A stretch of 7,448 nt of DNA from an uncultured Lachnospiraceae bacterium. Its GTDB lineage: Bacteria; Bacillota; Clostridia; Lachnospirales; Lachnospiraceae. The stretch covers positions 1 through 7,448 of the forward strand of contig CACZTA010000344.1 of NCBI GenBank assembly GCA_902783935.1, read 5' to 3'. The notes under the pieces are model-generated. The model was given only the letters and a program-made list of their open reading frames with translations, had not been told where the DNA came from and ran no database searches. Of this stretch, positions 1 through 6,274 are shown in pieces (within the stretch, counting starts at the first letter, position 1; each line of letters begins with the position of its first letter). Position numbers and translations under genes: made by a program.

Positions 1-7
1 AAGGCAA

Positions 8-15
8 TGAGGTGA
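8..15 (+). promoter_or_regulatory. Ribosome binding site of ppk1
   Basis: TGAGGTGA lies 4 nt before the ATG at 20 and fixes that start. The site sits inside ATGAGGTGA (7-15), itself a minimal start-codon/stop-codon string, probably by coincidence. Only 19 nt precede ppk1 in the window, so neither its promoter nor the upstream gene can be seen. Confidence 0.8.
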
Positions 16-19
16 TATT

Positions 20-2251
20 ATGGCGGCAAAGAATAATGAAAAAACAGTTTCGACGGATGAAGGGAAAAAAGCCGACATCACAGCAGCCGCGCCGGATTTC
101 CGAAATCCCGAATACTACAGTAACCGTGAGCTTTCCTGGCTGAAATTCAATGCCAGGTGTTTAAGCGAGGCGAGGGATACTAAAATCGTTCCTCTTTTTG
201 AACGGCTCAAGTTTCTTGCAATTACGCAGTCAAACCTGGATGAGTTCTTTATGGTCCGGATCGCATCCCTGAAAGACCAGGTGGCAGCCGGTTATAAGGG
301 AACGGATATCGCCGGCATGACATCGTCCATGCAGCTCGAGGAGCTTGGCAAAAACGTCCATGAATTTGTCAAAGACCAGTATAATACGTTTAACCGCATG
401 CTGGTCCCGGCTCTGGAAAAAGCCGGCCTGTCCCTGATTTCGGATTACCAGGCGCTTTCCCAGAGGCAGAGTGACTACCTTGACCGCTATTTTGAGGAAG
501 AAGTCTATCCGGTCCTCACGCCTATGGCGATGGATCCGTCGAGACCTTTCCCGCTTGTGCGGAACAAATCACTGAATATCGGCGCCCTGATTGAGGCAAA
601 GGGATCCGAACCGCTTCCGAAGAAATCTAAAAAGAAGAAAGAAGCCCCCGAGTTTGCCACAGTTCAGGTACCGTCCGTGCTTCCGCGAATTGTCCGGCTG
701 CCGGATTCCGAAAACGGAAGCCAGGCGGTGATTCTGCTCGAGGAAGTAATCCGCAAGTATATCGACAGGCTTTTCCAGCATTACCATGTCGTCTGTACAT
801 GCCCGTACCGGGTCATGAGAAACGCGGACCTGACGATCGATGAAGAAGAAGCGGAAGATCTCCTGATTGAGATTCAGCGGCAGATTAAAAAGCGTCAGTG
901 GGGAGAAGTGATCCGCCTTGAGGTCAATGACGCGATTGACAAACGGCTCCTGAAGATCCTGAAAAAAGAATTCGCGATCGATGACAGGGACCTGTATTAT
1001 ATCAGCGGACCGCTTGACCTGTCTTTCTGCATGAGCCTGTACGGCCTTGACGGTTTTGACGCATATAAGACGCCTAAGTATACACCCGCACCGGTTCTCG
1101 AATTCATGGATCAGGCTGATATTTTTGAAGTGATCCGGAAAAAGGACGTCCTTGTCCACCATCCGTATATGACATTCGATCCGGTCGTCCAGTTCGTCAG
1201 GCAGGCATCGAAGGATCCGAATGTCCTGGCCATCAAGCAGACACTGTACAGGGTCAGCGGGAATTCCCCGATCATCCATGCACTCGAGCAGGCTGCAGAT
1301 AACGGCAAGCAGGTCACGGTCCTGGTTGAACTGAAAGCGAGGTTTGATGAAGAGCATAACATCGCGTGGGCCAAAACTCTTGAACAGGCCGGCTGCCATG
1401 TCATATACGGCCTGCTGGGCCTGAAGGTCCACAGCAAGATCACCATGGTGGTCAGACGGGAAGAAGACGGGATCAGGCGCTACGTCCATCTCGGGACCGG
1501 AAATTACAACGATTCGACCGCCAAGCTCTATACAGATCTGGGCCTCTTCACCTGTGACGAGGGAATCGGACAGGATGCGACTGCCGTTTTCAACATGCTC
1601 TCCGGTTATTCGGAACCCGACCGCTGGTATAAGCTGATGGTAGCGCCGATCTGGCTGAAAAATGATTTCCTGAAGCTCATCCGCCGTGAGACGGAAAATG
1701 CGAAGGCCGGAAAAAGTGCATTTATCCGGGCAAAAATGAATTCAATCTGTGATCCGGAAGTGATCGCGGCGCTCTATGAAGCTTCCTGCGCAGGGGTGGA
1801 AATTGACCTGCTCGTCAGAGGTATCTGCTGCCTGAAAGTCGGCATTCCGGGAGTCTCGGAACACATACGGGTTCGTTCCATCGTCGGGAATTTCCTTGAG
1901 CATGCCCGTATTTTCTGGTTCCACAATAACGGGGATGATGAACTGTTTATGGGCTCCTCGGACTGGATGCCGAGAAACCTTGACCGAAGAGTTGAGATCG
2001 TTTTCCCGGTGGAAGACAAGCAGCTCCGCTCAGAAGTGCGGCATATTCTCCAGACGGAATTTGAAGATAATGTAAAAGCCCACATCCTCCAGGCAGACGG
2101 CAGTTATGAAAAAATTGACAAGCGGGGGAAAGTCCTTGTCAATTCCCAGGAACAGTTCTGTGAGGAAGCCTGGGCCAGGATCCCGAAAGAACCTGTTCCT
2201 GCCGAAGAGAGACATTTTACACCGGCTGAACCGATTGAATCTGATGAATAA
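20..2251 (+). CDS. ppk1: Polyphosphate kinase (PPK1)
   Basis: Reversibly transfers the terminal phosphate of ATP to a growing inorganic polyphosphate chain, usually at the cytoplasmic face of the membrane. The 743-residue product shows the PPK1 order: an N-terminal domain with SNRELSWLKFN (residues 34-44) and SNLDEFFMVRI, a middle domain, then two phospholipase-D-like catalytic domains. His471 in KVHSKITMV matches the histidine that is autophosphorylated in the E. coli enzyme. His628 in EHARIFWFHNN matches the second catalytic histidine. LGTGNYND and MGSSDWMPRNLDRRVE are also typical. The protein is longer than the roughly 690 residues of E. coli PPK1. The excess is a hydrophilic N-terminal leader of about 30 residues, a lysine-rich insertion near residues 194-212, and an acidic/proline-rich tail. 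No exopolyphosphatase gene (ppx), a frequent partner, lies within the window. Guanine deaminase follows after 17 nt, suggesting one transcript. Both catalytic histidines are present, so the enzyme is probably active. Confidence 0.98.
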   Translation: MAAKNNEKTVSTDEGKKADITAAAPDFRNPEYYSNRELSWLKFNARCLSEARDTKIVPLFERLKFLAITQSNLDEFFMVRIASLKDQVAAGYKGTDIAGMTSSMQLEELGKNVHEFVKDQYNTFNRMLVPALEKAGLSLISDYQALSQRQSDYLDRYFEEEVYPVLTPMAMDPSRPFPLVRNKSLNIGALIEAKGSEPLPKKSKKKKEAPEFATVQVPSVLPRIVRLPDSENGSQAVILLEEVIRKYIDRLFQHYHVVCTCPYRVMRNADLTIDEEEAEDLLIEIQRQIKKRQWGEVIRLEVNDAIDKRLLKILKKEFAIDDRDLYYISGPLDLSFCMSLYGLDGFDAYKTPKYTPAPVLEFMDQADIFEVIRKKDVLVHHPYMTFDPVVQFVRQASKDPNVLAIKQTLYRVSGNSPIIHALEQAADNGKQVTVLVELKARFDEEHNIAWAKTLEQAGCHVIYGLLGLKVHSKITMVVRREEDGIRRYVHLGTGNYNDSTAKLYTDLGLFTCDEGIGQDATAVFNMLSGYSEPDRWYKLMVAPIWLKNDFLKLIRRETENAKAGKSAFIRAKMNSICDPEVIAALYEASCAGVEIDLLVRGICCLKVGIPGVSEHIRVRSIVGNFLEHARIFWFHNNGDDELFMGSSDWMPRNLDRRVEIVFPVEDKQLRSEVRHILQTEFEDNVKAHILQADGSYEKIDKRGKVLVNSQEQFCEEAWARIPKEPVPAEERHFTPAEPIESDE

Positions 2252-2257
2252 AGTAAA

Positions 2258-2262
2258 TGAGG
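2258..2262 (+). promoter_or_regulatory. Ribosome binding site deciding the guanine deaminase start
   Basis: TGAGG ends 6 nt before the ATG at 2269. The alternative in-frame ATG at 2257 overlaps this site and has only the AT-rich end of ppk1 upstream, with no purine-rich site of its own. The 2269 start is therefore preferred, which removes four residues (M-R-L-A) from the longest reading frame. Confidence 0.75.
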
Positions 2263-2268
2263 TTAGCT

Positions 2269-3540
2269 ATGGATAGCTTTATTCTTCATGGGGCGGTCCT
2301 GTTCAGTGAGGACGTCCGTGAACTGAAAGAATACGATGATGCTTATGTCGTATGTGCAGACGGCGTGTGCCAGGGCGTTTACGAGGAAATCCCCGGGGAA
2401 TTCAGTGACCTTCCGGTTGAAGATTTCTGGGACAAGCTGATTATTCCCGGGCTGGCTGACCTTCATACGCATGCGCCGCAGTACACGTTCCGGGGTCTTT
2501 ACGGAGATATGGAACTCCTCGAGTGGCTGGACCGGGTGACATTTCCGGAGGAAATGCGTTACGATGACATGGATTACGCCGCCAGGGCCTATGACCTGTT
2601 TGTGGAAGACCTGTTTACCGGGGCAACAACCAGGGCAGCCATATTTGCAACAAAACACACAGATGCGACGCTGCTCCTGATGGACATGCTGGAGGAGACG
2701 GGACTGGTGACGCTGGTCGGAAAAGTCAATATGGACCGCGGCGTTCCGCACGGATACTGCGAGACCACCGGAGAGTCTGTCAGTGAGACGCTGAGATGGC
2801 TCGAAGAAGTCCGGAGCAGGGGATACCGGAATACATCCCCGATTCTGACTCCCCGGTTCACCCCGACCTGTACGGATGAACTCATGAAGCAGCTCGGAGA
2901 TCTTTCAGGCAGGTACGGCCTGCCTGTTCAGTCCCATCTCTCTGAGAATCTCGACGAGATCAGTCTCGTGAGCCGTCTCTGCCCGGATACCCGGTTTTAC
3001 GGAGAGTCGTATGACCGGTTCGGGCTGTTCGGAACTCAGGGAAAAACGATTATGGCCCACTGCGTCTGGTCAGGAGAAGAAGAAATCGAACTGATGCTTA
3101 AGAACGGTGTCTATATAGCGCACTGTGCCCAGTCGAACATGCGCATCCGGTCCGGTGCCGCACCTGTGAGCCTCTATCTCGACAAAGGCATGCACGTAGG
3201 TCTCGGGTCTGATACGGCGGGAGGGGCTGAACTCTCGATTTTCTCGGCCATGAGGGACGCCGTCCTCAGTTCTAATCTGAGGTGGCGGCTGTATGACCGG
3301 GATGTCAGACAGATTTCCTTCCCCGAGGCTTTCTATATGGCAACGCTGGGTGGCGGCGCCTTTTTCGGAAAAACGGGGACATTTAAAAAAGGATATGAAT
3401 TTGATGCTGTCGTCCTTGATGACGATAATATCCAGACGCTGTATCCGGCTTCACCTGCGGAGAGGGCCGAAAGGCTGATGTATCTTGCGGATGACCGGCA
3501 TGTCGTCGGCAAATATGTGAGGGGATGCAAGCTGTATTGA
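2269..3540 (+). CDS. guaD: Guanine deaminase (amidohydrolase family)
   Basis: Hydrolyses guanine to xanthine and ammonia in the cytoplasm, the entry step for guanine into purine catabolism. The 423-residue product (start at 2269) has the metal-dependent amidohydrolase layout: His66 and His68 in LADLHTHAPQY, His223 with Glu226 in QSHLSEN, His264 in MAHCVWS, and Asp315 in VGLGSDTAGG. Guanine-deaminase features beyond the general fold are HAPQY after the first metal site, LLEWLDRVTFPEE, TPRFTPTCT (194-202) with its Arg-Phe pair, and IAHCAQSNMRIRSG (His285). Length fits the family, usually 400-450 residues. No signal peptide or membrane segment is seen. It lies 17 nt after ppk1 and 30 nt before an uncharacterised gene. 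The selenium-linked amidohydrolase SsnA was considered, but the HAPQY and RFTPTCT signatures favour guanine deaminase. All expected metal ligands are present. Related aminohydrolase substrates such as other purines or pterins cannot be excluded by eye. Confidence 0.9.
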   Translation: MDSFILHGAVLFSEDVRELKEYDDAYVVCADGVCQGVYEEIPGEFSDLPVEDFWDKLIIPGLADLHTHAPQYTFRGLYGDMELLEWLDRVTFPEEMRYDDMDYAARAYDLFVEDLFTGATTRAAIFATKHTDATLLLMDMLEETGLVTLVGKVNMDRGVPHGYCETTGESVSETLRWLEEVRSRGYRNTSPILTPRFTPTCTDELMKQLGDLSGRYGLPVQSHLSENLDEISLVSRLCPDTRFYGESYDRFGLFGTQGKTIMAHCVWSGEEEIELMLKNGVYIAHCAQSNMRIRSGAAPVSLYLDKGMHVGLGSDTAGGAELSIFSAMRDAVLSSNLRWRLYDRDVRQISFPEAFYMATLGGGAFFGKTGTFKKGYEFDAVVLDDDNIQTLYPASPAERAERLMYLADDRHVVGKYVRGCKLY

Positions 3541-3570
3541 GACAGGTGTCCCTGATAACGGAGCAAATGT

Positions 3571-4221
3571 ATGGAATTTCAAAAGAGAGAAGTAAAGAAA
3601 AAAGTACCGGCCGGTAATGATATCGAACAGAAGCTTCTGAACTGGCCTGACAGCTTTTACAGGGAGCGGGATCCTCTTGTAAGGAAATCGCTTCTTGATG
3701 CCGCCGACCAGAATAACATGACGCCGGAAGATAATGAATTCCGGAGAAAGCTTCTGAAGATCCGGTATCCGAAGATTGATAATCCGTCATTAGACCAGAC
3801 AGATCTGTATCTGAGGGCATGGATGGACCTCCGGTTCCTGGCAACAGACGGGGGAGGGTTGTTCGGAAGGGGCCTGAATCCGAAAAAAGTGATGAAAGTC
3901 CTGTCCGGAATGGGATATGACCTGCCTGCCGATAAGCGGGAAGAGAGACTTCTGTATGAGGAACTCTATCACCTCGGCATGCTCTATATCGCCCTGTGCC
4001 GCGAAGATAAAACCTATAATTCGCTGCTTCTCGGGCTGGGAACGATCTCCGAGACACGTCAGGTGAATAAGATAGCGGCGGAATTCAGGAATGTCGGATC
4101 AAATGTCATGAAAAAATATCACTGTACGGAAGAGGCAGCCCTGTTTTCGAAGGCTGTTCACAACGCTTTTGCGGACATGTTCCCGGATTATGCAGAGTTA
4201 CTGACCATTGAAGACAATTGA
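3571..4221 (+). CDS. Uncharacterised 216-residue soluble protein
   Basis: I do not recognise a function. GGAG at 3560-3563, 7 nt before the ATG, supports this start. The product is hydrophilic, without signal peptide or membrane segment, and appears mostly helical. It begins with a basic stretch (KREVKKKV), followed by a segment with WPDSFYRERDPLVRKSLLD (about residues 25-45), then TPEDNEFRRKLLKIRY. A middle part carries LYLRAWMDLRFLA and a Gly-rich GGGLFGRG. The C-terminal half contains YEELYHLGMLYIALC and a final helical segment ending FPDYAELL. Cysteines at 143 and 185 are isolated and form no metal motif. No nucleotide-binding, DNA-binding or catalytic signature stands out. It resembles small conserved hypothetical proteins of Lachnospiraceae; a DUF6553-type assignment came to mind but I cannot confirm it. 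Codon use matches its neighbours, and tight spacing between guanine deaminase and serC supports a real, co-transcribed gene. Confidence 0.88.
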   Translation: MEFQKREVKKKVPAGNDIEQKLLNWPDSFYRERDPLVRKSLLDAADQNNMTPEDNEFRRKLLKIRYPKIDNPSLDQTDLYLRAWMDLRFLATDGGGLFGRGLNPKKVMKVLSGMGYDLPADKREERLLYEELYHLGMLYIALCREDKTYNSLLLGLGTISETRQVNKIAAEFRNVGSNVMKKYHCTEEAALFSKAVHNAFADMFPDYAELLTIEDN

Positions 4222-4229
4222 TTACTAAC

Positions 4230-4235
4230 AGGAGG
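4230..4235 (+). promoter_or_regulatory. Strong ribosome binding site of serC
   Basis: A perfect AGGAGG lies 10 nt before the ATG at 4246, in the 24-nt gap after the uncharacterised gene. It is the closest match to consensus in the left block, suggesting serC is translated more strongly than its upstream neighbours. Confidence 0.8.
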
Positions 4236-4245
4236 TTTCACTAAT

Positions 4246-5337
4246 ATGATTGAAAACAGGATTTATAATTTTTCTGCAGGCCCGTCCATGCTTCCGGAGA
4301 AAGTGCTCCTGAAGATCAGGGACGAGATGCTGAACTGCGGCGGTTCCGGCATGTCCGTTCTTGAGATGAGCCACCGGTCCGGCGTCTATGACCGGATTAT
4401 CAATGATGCCGTGTCAAATGTCCGTGAAATCATGAATGTCCCGGACAATTATAAGATTCTCTTCCTCCACGGAGGAGCGTCGGGCATGTTTGCCGCTGTC
4501 CCGATGAACCTCGGAAACGGAACCGGAACGGCGGATTATATTATCAGCGGCAATTTTTCCGGTGCTGCTTACAAGGAAGGAAAGAAATATCTGAAGAACG
4601 CGAGAGTCGCAGCAACTTCTGAAGATGATCAGTTCCGCCACATCCCGAAACAGGAGGAACTTGATCTCAGCCCCGATGCGGATTATGTCCATGTGTGCTG
4701 GAATAATACGATTTTCGGTACAAAGTATAATTATGTCCCGGACACAGGCAGCGTCCCGCTTATTGCGGACATGTCTTCCAGTATTATGTCAGAGCCTGTC
4801 GACGTGTCAAAATTCGGGGCGATTTATGCCGGCGTCCAGAAAAACCTGGCTCCGGCCGGGCTGGCCATTATGATTATTCGCGAAGATCTCCTCGGCCATG
4901 AGATGGCCATCACGCCCAAAATCTGGAATTTCCGGACGGAAGCGGAGAAGAACTCGATGCTGAATACGCCGCCGACATTCCCGATTTATGTCGTCAAGCT
5001 GGTGACGGATTACCTGAAGGAGCAGGGCGGCCTCACTGAAATGAAGCGGAGAAATGAAGAGAAAGCGGGCCTCCTCTATGACTATCTGGATTCGCAGGAT
5101 TTTTATATTTCCGCCGTCAGACCCGAAGACCGCTCCATGATGAATGTCACGTTCAGAACGGCCAGTGAAGAACTTGACAAAGAGTTTGTCGCAGGCCAGG
5201 CCGCGAGAGGTTTCTCCAATCTCAAGGGACACCGCCTGGTAGGAGGCATGCGCGCATCGATCTATAACGCCATGCCGAAGGAGGGCGTCGAAGCACTGAT
5301 TGATTATATGAAGGATTTTGCCAATGCACATTCATGA
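4246..5337 (+). CDS. serC: Phosphoserine aminotransferase
   Basis: A pyridoxal-phosphate enzyme that converts 3-phosphohydroxypyruvate plus glutamate to O-phosphoserine plus 2-oxoglutarate, the second step of serine synthesis. In some bacteria it also acts in de novo vitamin B6 synthesis. The 363-residue product is full length for the family. It opens with YNFSAGPSMLPEKVL and has His43-Arg44 in MSHRSGVYD (substrate phosphate/carboxylate contacts in the E. coli enzyme). FLHGGASGMFAAVPMNL is the cofactor-phosphate loop region. Asp175 in IADMSSSIMS contacts the pyridine nitrogen, and Lys199 in GVQKNLAPAG is the Schiff-base lysine. Arg336 in VGGMRASIYNAM matches the late substrate-binding arginine. 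All key residues are intact, so the enzyme should be active. In many Clostridia serC is directly followed by serA, but here it is followed by a palindrome and an unrelated operon. Serine synthesis must be completed by genes elsewhere. Confidence 0.97.
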   Translation: MIENRIYNFSAGPSMLPEKVLLKIRDEMLNCGGSGMSVLEMSHRSGVYDRIINDAVSNVREIMNVPDNYKILFLHGGASGMFAAVPMNLGNGTGTADYIISGNFSGAAYKEGKKYLKNARVAATSEDDQFRHIPKQEELDLSPDADYVHVCWNNTIFGTKYNYVPDTGSVPLIADMSSSIMSEPVDVSKFGAIYAGVQKNLAPAGLAIMIIREDLLGHEMAITPKIWNFRTEAEKNSMLNTPPTFPIYVVKLVTDYLKEQGGLTEMKRRNEEKAGLLYDYLDSQDFYISAVRPEDRSMMNVTFRTASEELDKEFVAGQAARGFSNLKGHRLVGGMRASIYNAMPKEGVEALIDYMKDFANAHS

Positions 5338-5341
5338 CCGT

Positions 5342-5369
5342 ATTCAGGAACGCCGCGGCGTTCCTGAAT
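5342..5369 (+). terminator. Perfect 28-bp inverted repeat after serC (possible terminator or operator)
   Basis: ATTCAGGAACGCCG is followed directly by its exact reverse complement, starting 5 nt after the serC stop. As RNA it can form a 12-bp stem with a CGCG tetraloop, so it is a plausible transcription end for the left block. The downstream bases are CCTTATACC, not a U-run, so it is not a textbook intrinsic terminator in either direction. The uninterrupted symmetry also suits a dyad bound by a dimeric regulator of the right-hand operon. The sequence alone does not decide between these. Confidence 0.5.
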
Positions 5370-5413
5370 CCTTATACCGCGTAGTTAAGCAAAACACAGT
5401 CTCCGGTGAAAGA

Positions 5414-5420
5414 GAGGTGA
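5414..5420 (+). promoter_or_regulatory. Ribosome binding site of yqeB
   Basis: GAGGTGA, with its AGGTG core 8 nt before the ATG at 5428, fixes the start of the right-hand operon. Between the palindrome and this site (5370-5413) I see no convincing -35/-10 pair, although the 90-nt gap and change of function make a promoter here likely. Confidence 0.75.
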
Positions 5421-5427
5421 CGACGGG

Positions 5428-6273
5428 ATGTTTCCGGTAGTAGTCCGCGGAGGCGGTGATCTGGCCACAGGGACAATTCTGCACCTTTCCTGCGCCGGGT
5501 ATCCGGTCATTGTTCTGGAGTCATCCCTTCCGACGGCAATCCGCAGAGAAGCCGCTTTCAGTGAAGCGGTCTATAAAAATATCAAAACAATCGAAGGGAT
5601 CAGCTGTGTGAAAGCCGGAACGGCAGAAGAAGCGCTGTCGGAAGCAAAACCGGGCAGGCCGGTCATGCTGGTCGATGAGAACGCGTCTTCTCTGAAGACG
5701 CTGAAGCCGGAGGTTCTGGTGGACGCTATCATGGCAAAGAGAAACTGCGGGACAAAATGCGGCATGGCGCCTCTTGTCATTGCGCTCGGCCCCGGCTTCA
5801 AAGCCGGCCGGGATGCGGATTTTGTTATTGAAACAAAGCGGGGCCACAGGCTGGGACGGATTATTTCTGACGGCTGTGCGGCTCCGAATACAGGGATTCC
5901 CGGAATGATTGAAGGACACGGGGCAGACCGCGTCATTCATGCGCCTGAGGGAGGATGCCTGAGCGTGTTGTGCGGCATCGGATCTGCTGTACGGAAAGGC
6001 GACCTGGTCGCGGAGGTTGTTTCAGCGGATGGAAAAAAGGTTCCGGTTTATGCTTCCCTGTCCGGCGTTATACGGGGAATGCTTCCTGACGGATTCGGTG
6101 TCACGGCAGGCCTCAAGATGGCTGATATTGATCCGCGCCTTTCCGAACTGGAAAACTGCCGCACTGTCTCGGACAAGGCGAGGTGCATCGCGGGCAGTGT
6201 TCTGACACTGATTTCCGCATATGAACACCATTGCCTTGATCTTCTCAGAAATGCGGAGGAAAGAAGGGAATAG
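5428..6273 (+). CDS. yqeB: YqeB-family selenium-dependent molybdenum hydroxylase accessory protein
   Basis: Belongs to the YqeB (EF2563-like) family, found with orphan selD and molybdenum hydroxylase genes. It is thought to help make or insert the selenium-bearing molybdenum cofactor; its reaction is unproven. The 281-residue product begins with VVVRGGGDLATG (residues 4-15), a glycine-rich Rossmann-like nucleotide-binding start, followed by GYPVIVLE and TAIRREAAFSEAVY. A middle segment has NCGTKCGMAPLVIALGPGF with Cys107 and Cys111, then GRIISDG and NTGIPGMIEGHGADRV. Residues about 168-237 resemble a biotinyl/lipoyl-like barrel-sandwich fold: two strand-rich halves, each with a Gly and a V-x-x-G/A-type turn. 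The biotin/lipoyl attachment motif is absent. The C-terminal SDKARCIAGSVLTLI is typical of the family. No membrane segment is seen. The gene leads a tight operon with yqeC and a MobA-like gene, which strongly supports the assignment. Confidence 0.93.
   Translation: MFPVVVRGGGDLATGTILHLSCAGYPVIVLESSLPTAIRREAAFSEAVYKNIKTIEGISCVKAGTAEEALSEAKPGRPVMLVDENASSLKTLKPEVLVDAIMAKRNCGTKCGMAPLVIALGPGFKAGRDADFVIETKRGHRLGRIISDGCAAPNTGIPGMIEGHGADRVIHAPEGGCLSVLCGIGSAVRKGDLVAEVVSADGKKVPVYASLSGVIRGMLPDGFGVTAGLKMADIDPRLSELENCRTVSDKARCIAGSVLTLISAYEHHCLDLLRNAEERRE
6264..6269 (+). promoter_or_regulatory. Ribosome binding site deciding the yqeC start
   Basis: AAGGGA lies 5 nt before the ATG at 6275, inside the last codons of yqeB. 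In-frame ATGs at 6221 and 6251 would lengthen YqeC by 18 or 8 residues into yqeB. They lack comparable upstream sites, and the added residues precede the natural family start, so 6275 is preferred. Confidence 0.65.
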
Positions 6274-6274
6274 T

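Noticed and set aside
569..1489. Long antisense open frame (306 codons) inside ppk1
   Set aside because: It lies wholly opposite a fully motif-supported ppk1 and the translated protein has no recognisable family pattern. It is a by-product of ppk1 codon use.
2269..3540. SsnA, the amidohydrolase associated with selenium-dependent hydroxylases
   Set aside because: The HTHAPQY, LLEWLDRVTFPEE and TPRFTPTCT signatures match guanine deaminase rather than SsnA, as I know these families.
3605..3616. 12-nt palindrome TACCGGCCGGTA near the start of the unknown gene
   Set aside because: It is short, lies within coding sequence and is built from the over-used CCGG word; there is no second copy nearby to suggest an operator.
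3383..4057. Antisense open frame (224 codons) across the guanine deaminase end and the unknown gene
   Set aside because: It is Ser/Arg/Pro-rich with no family signature and spans two well-initiated sense genes; the sense unknown gene has its own ribosome site and ordinary composition.
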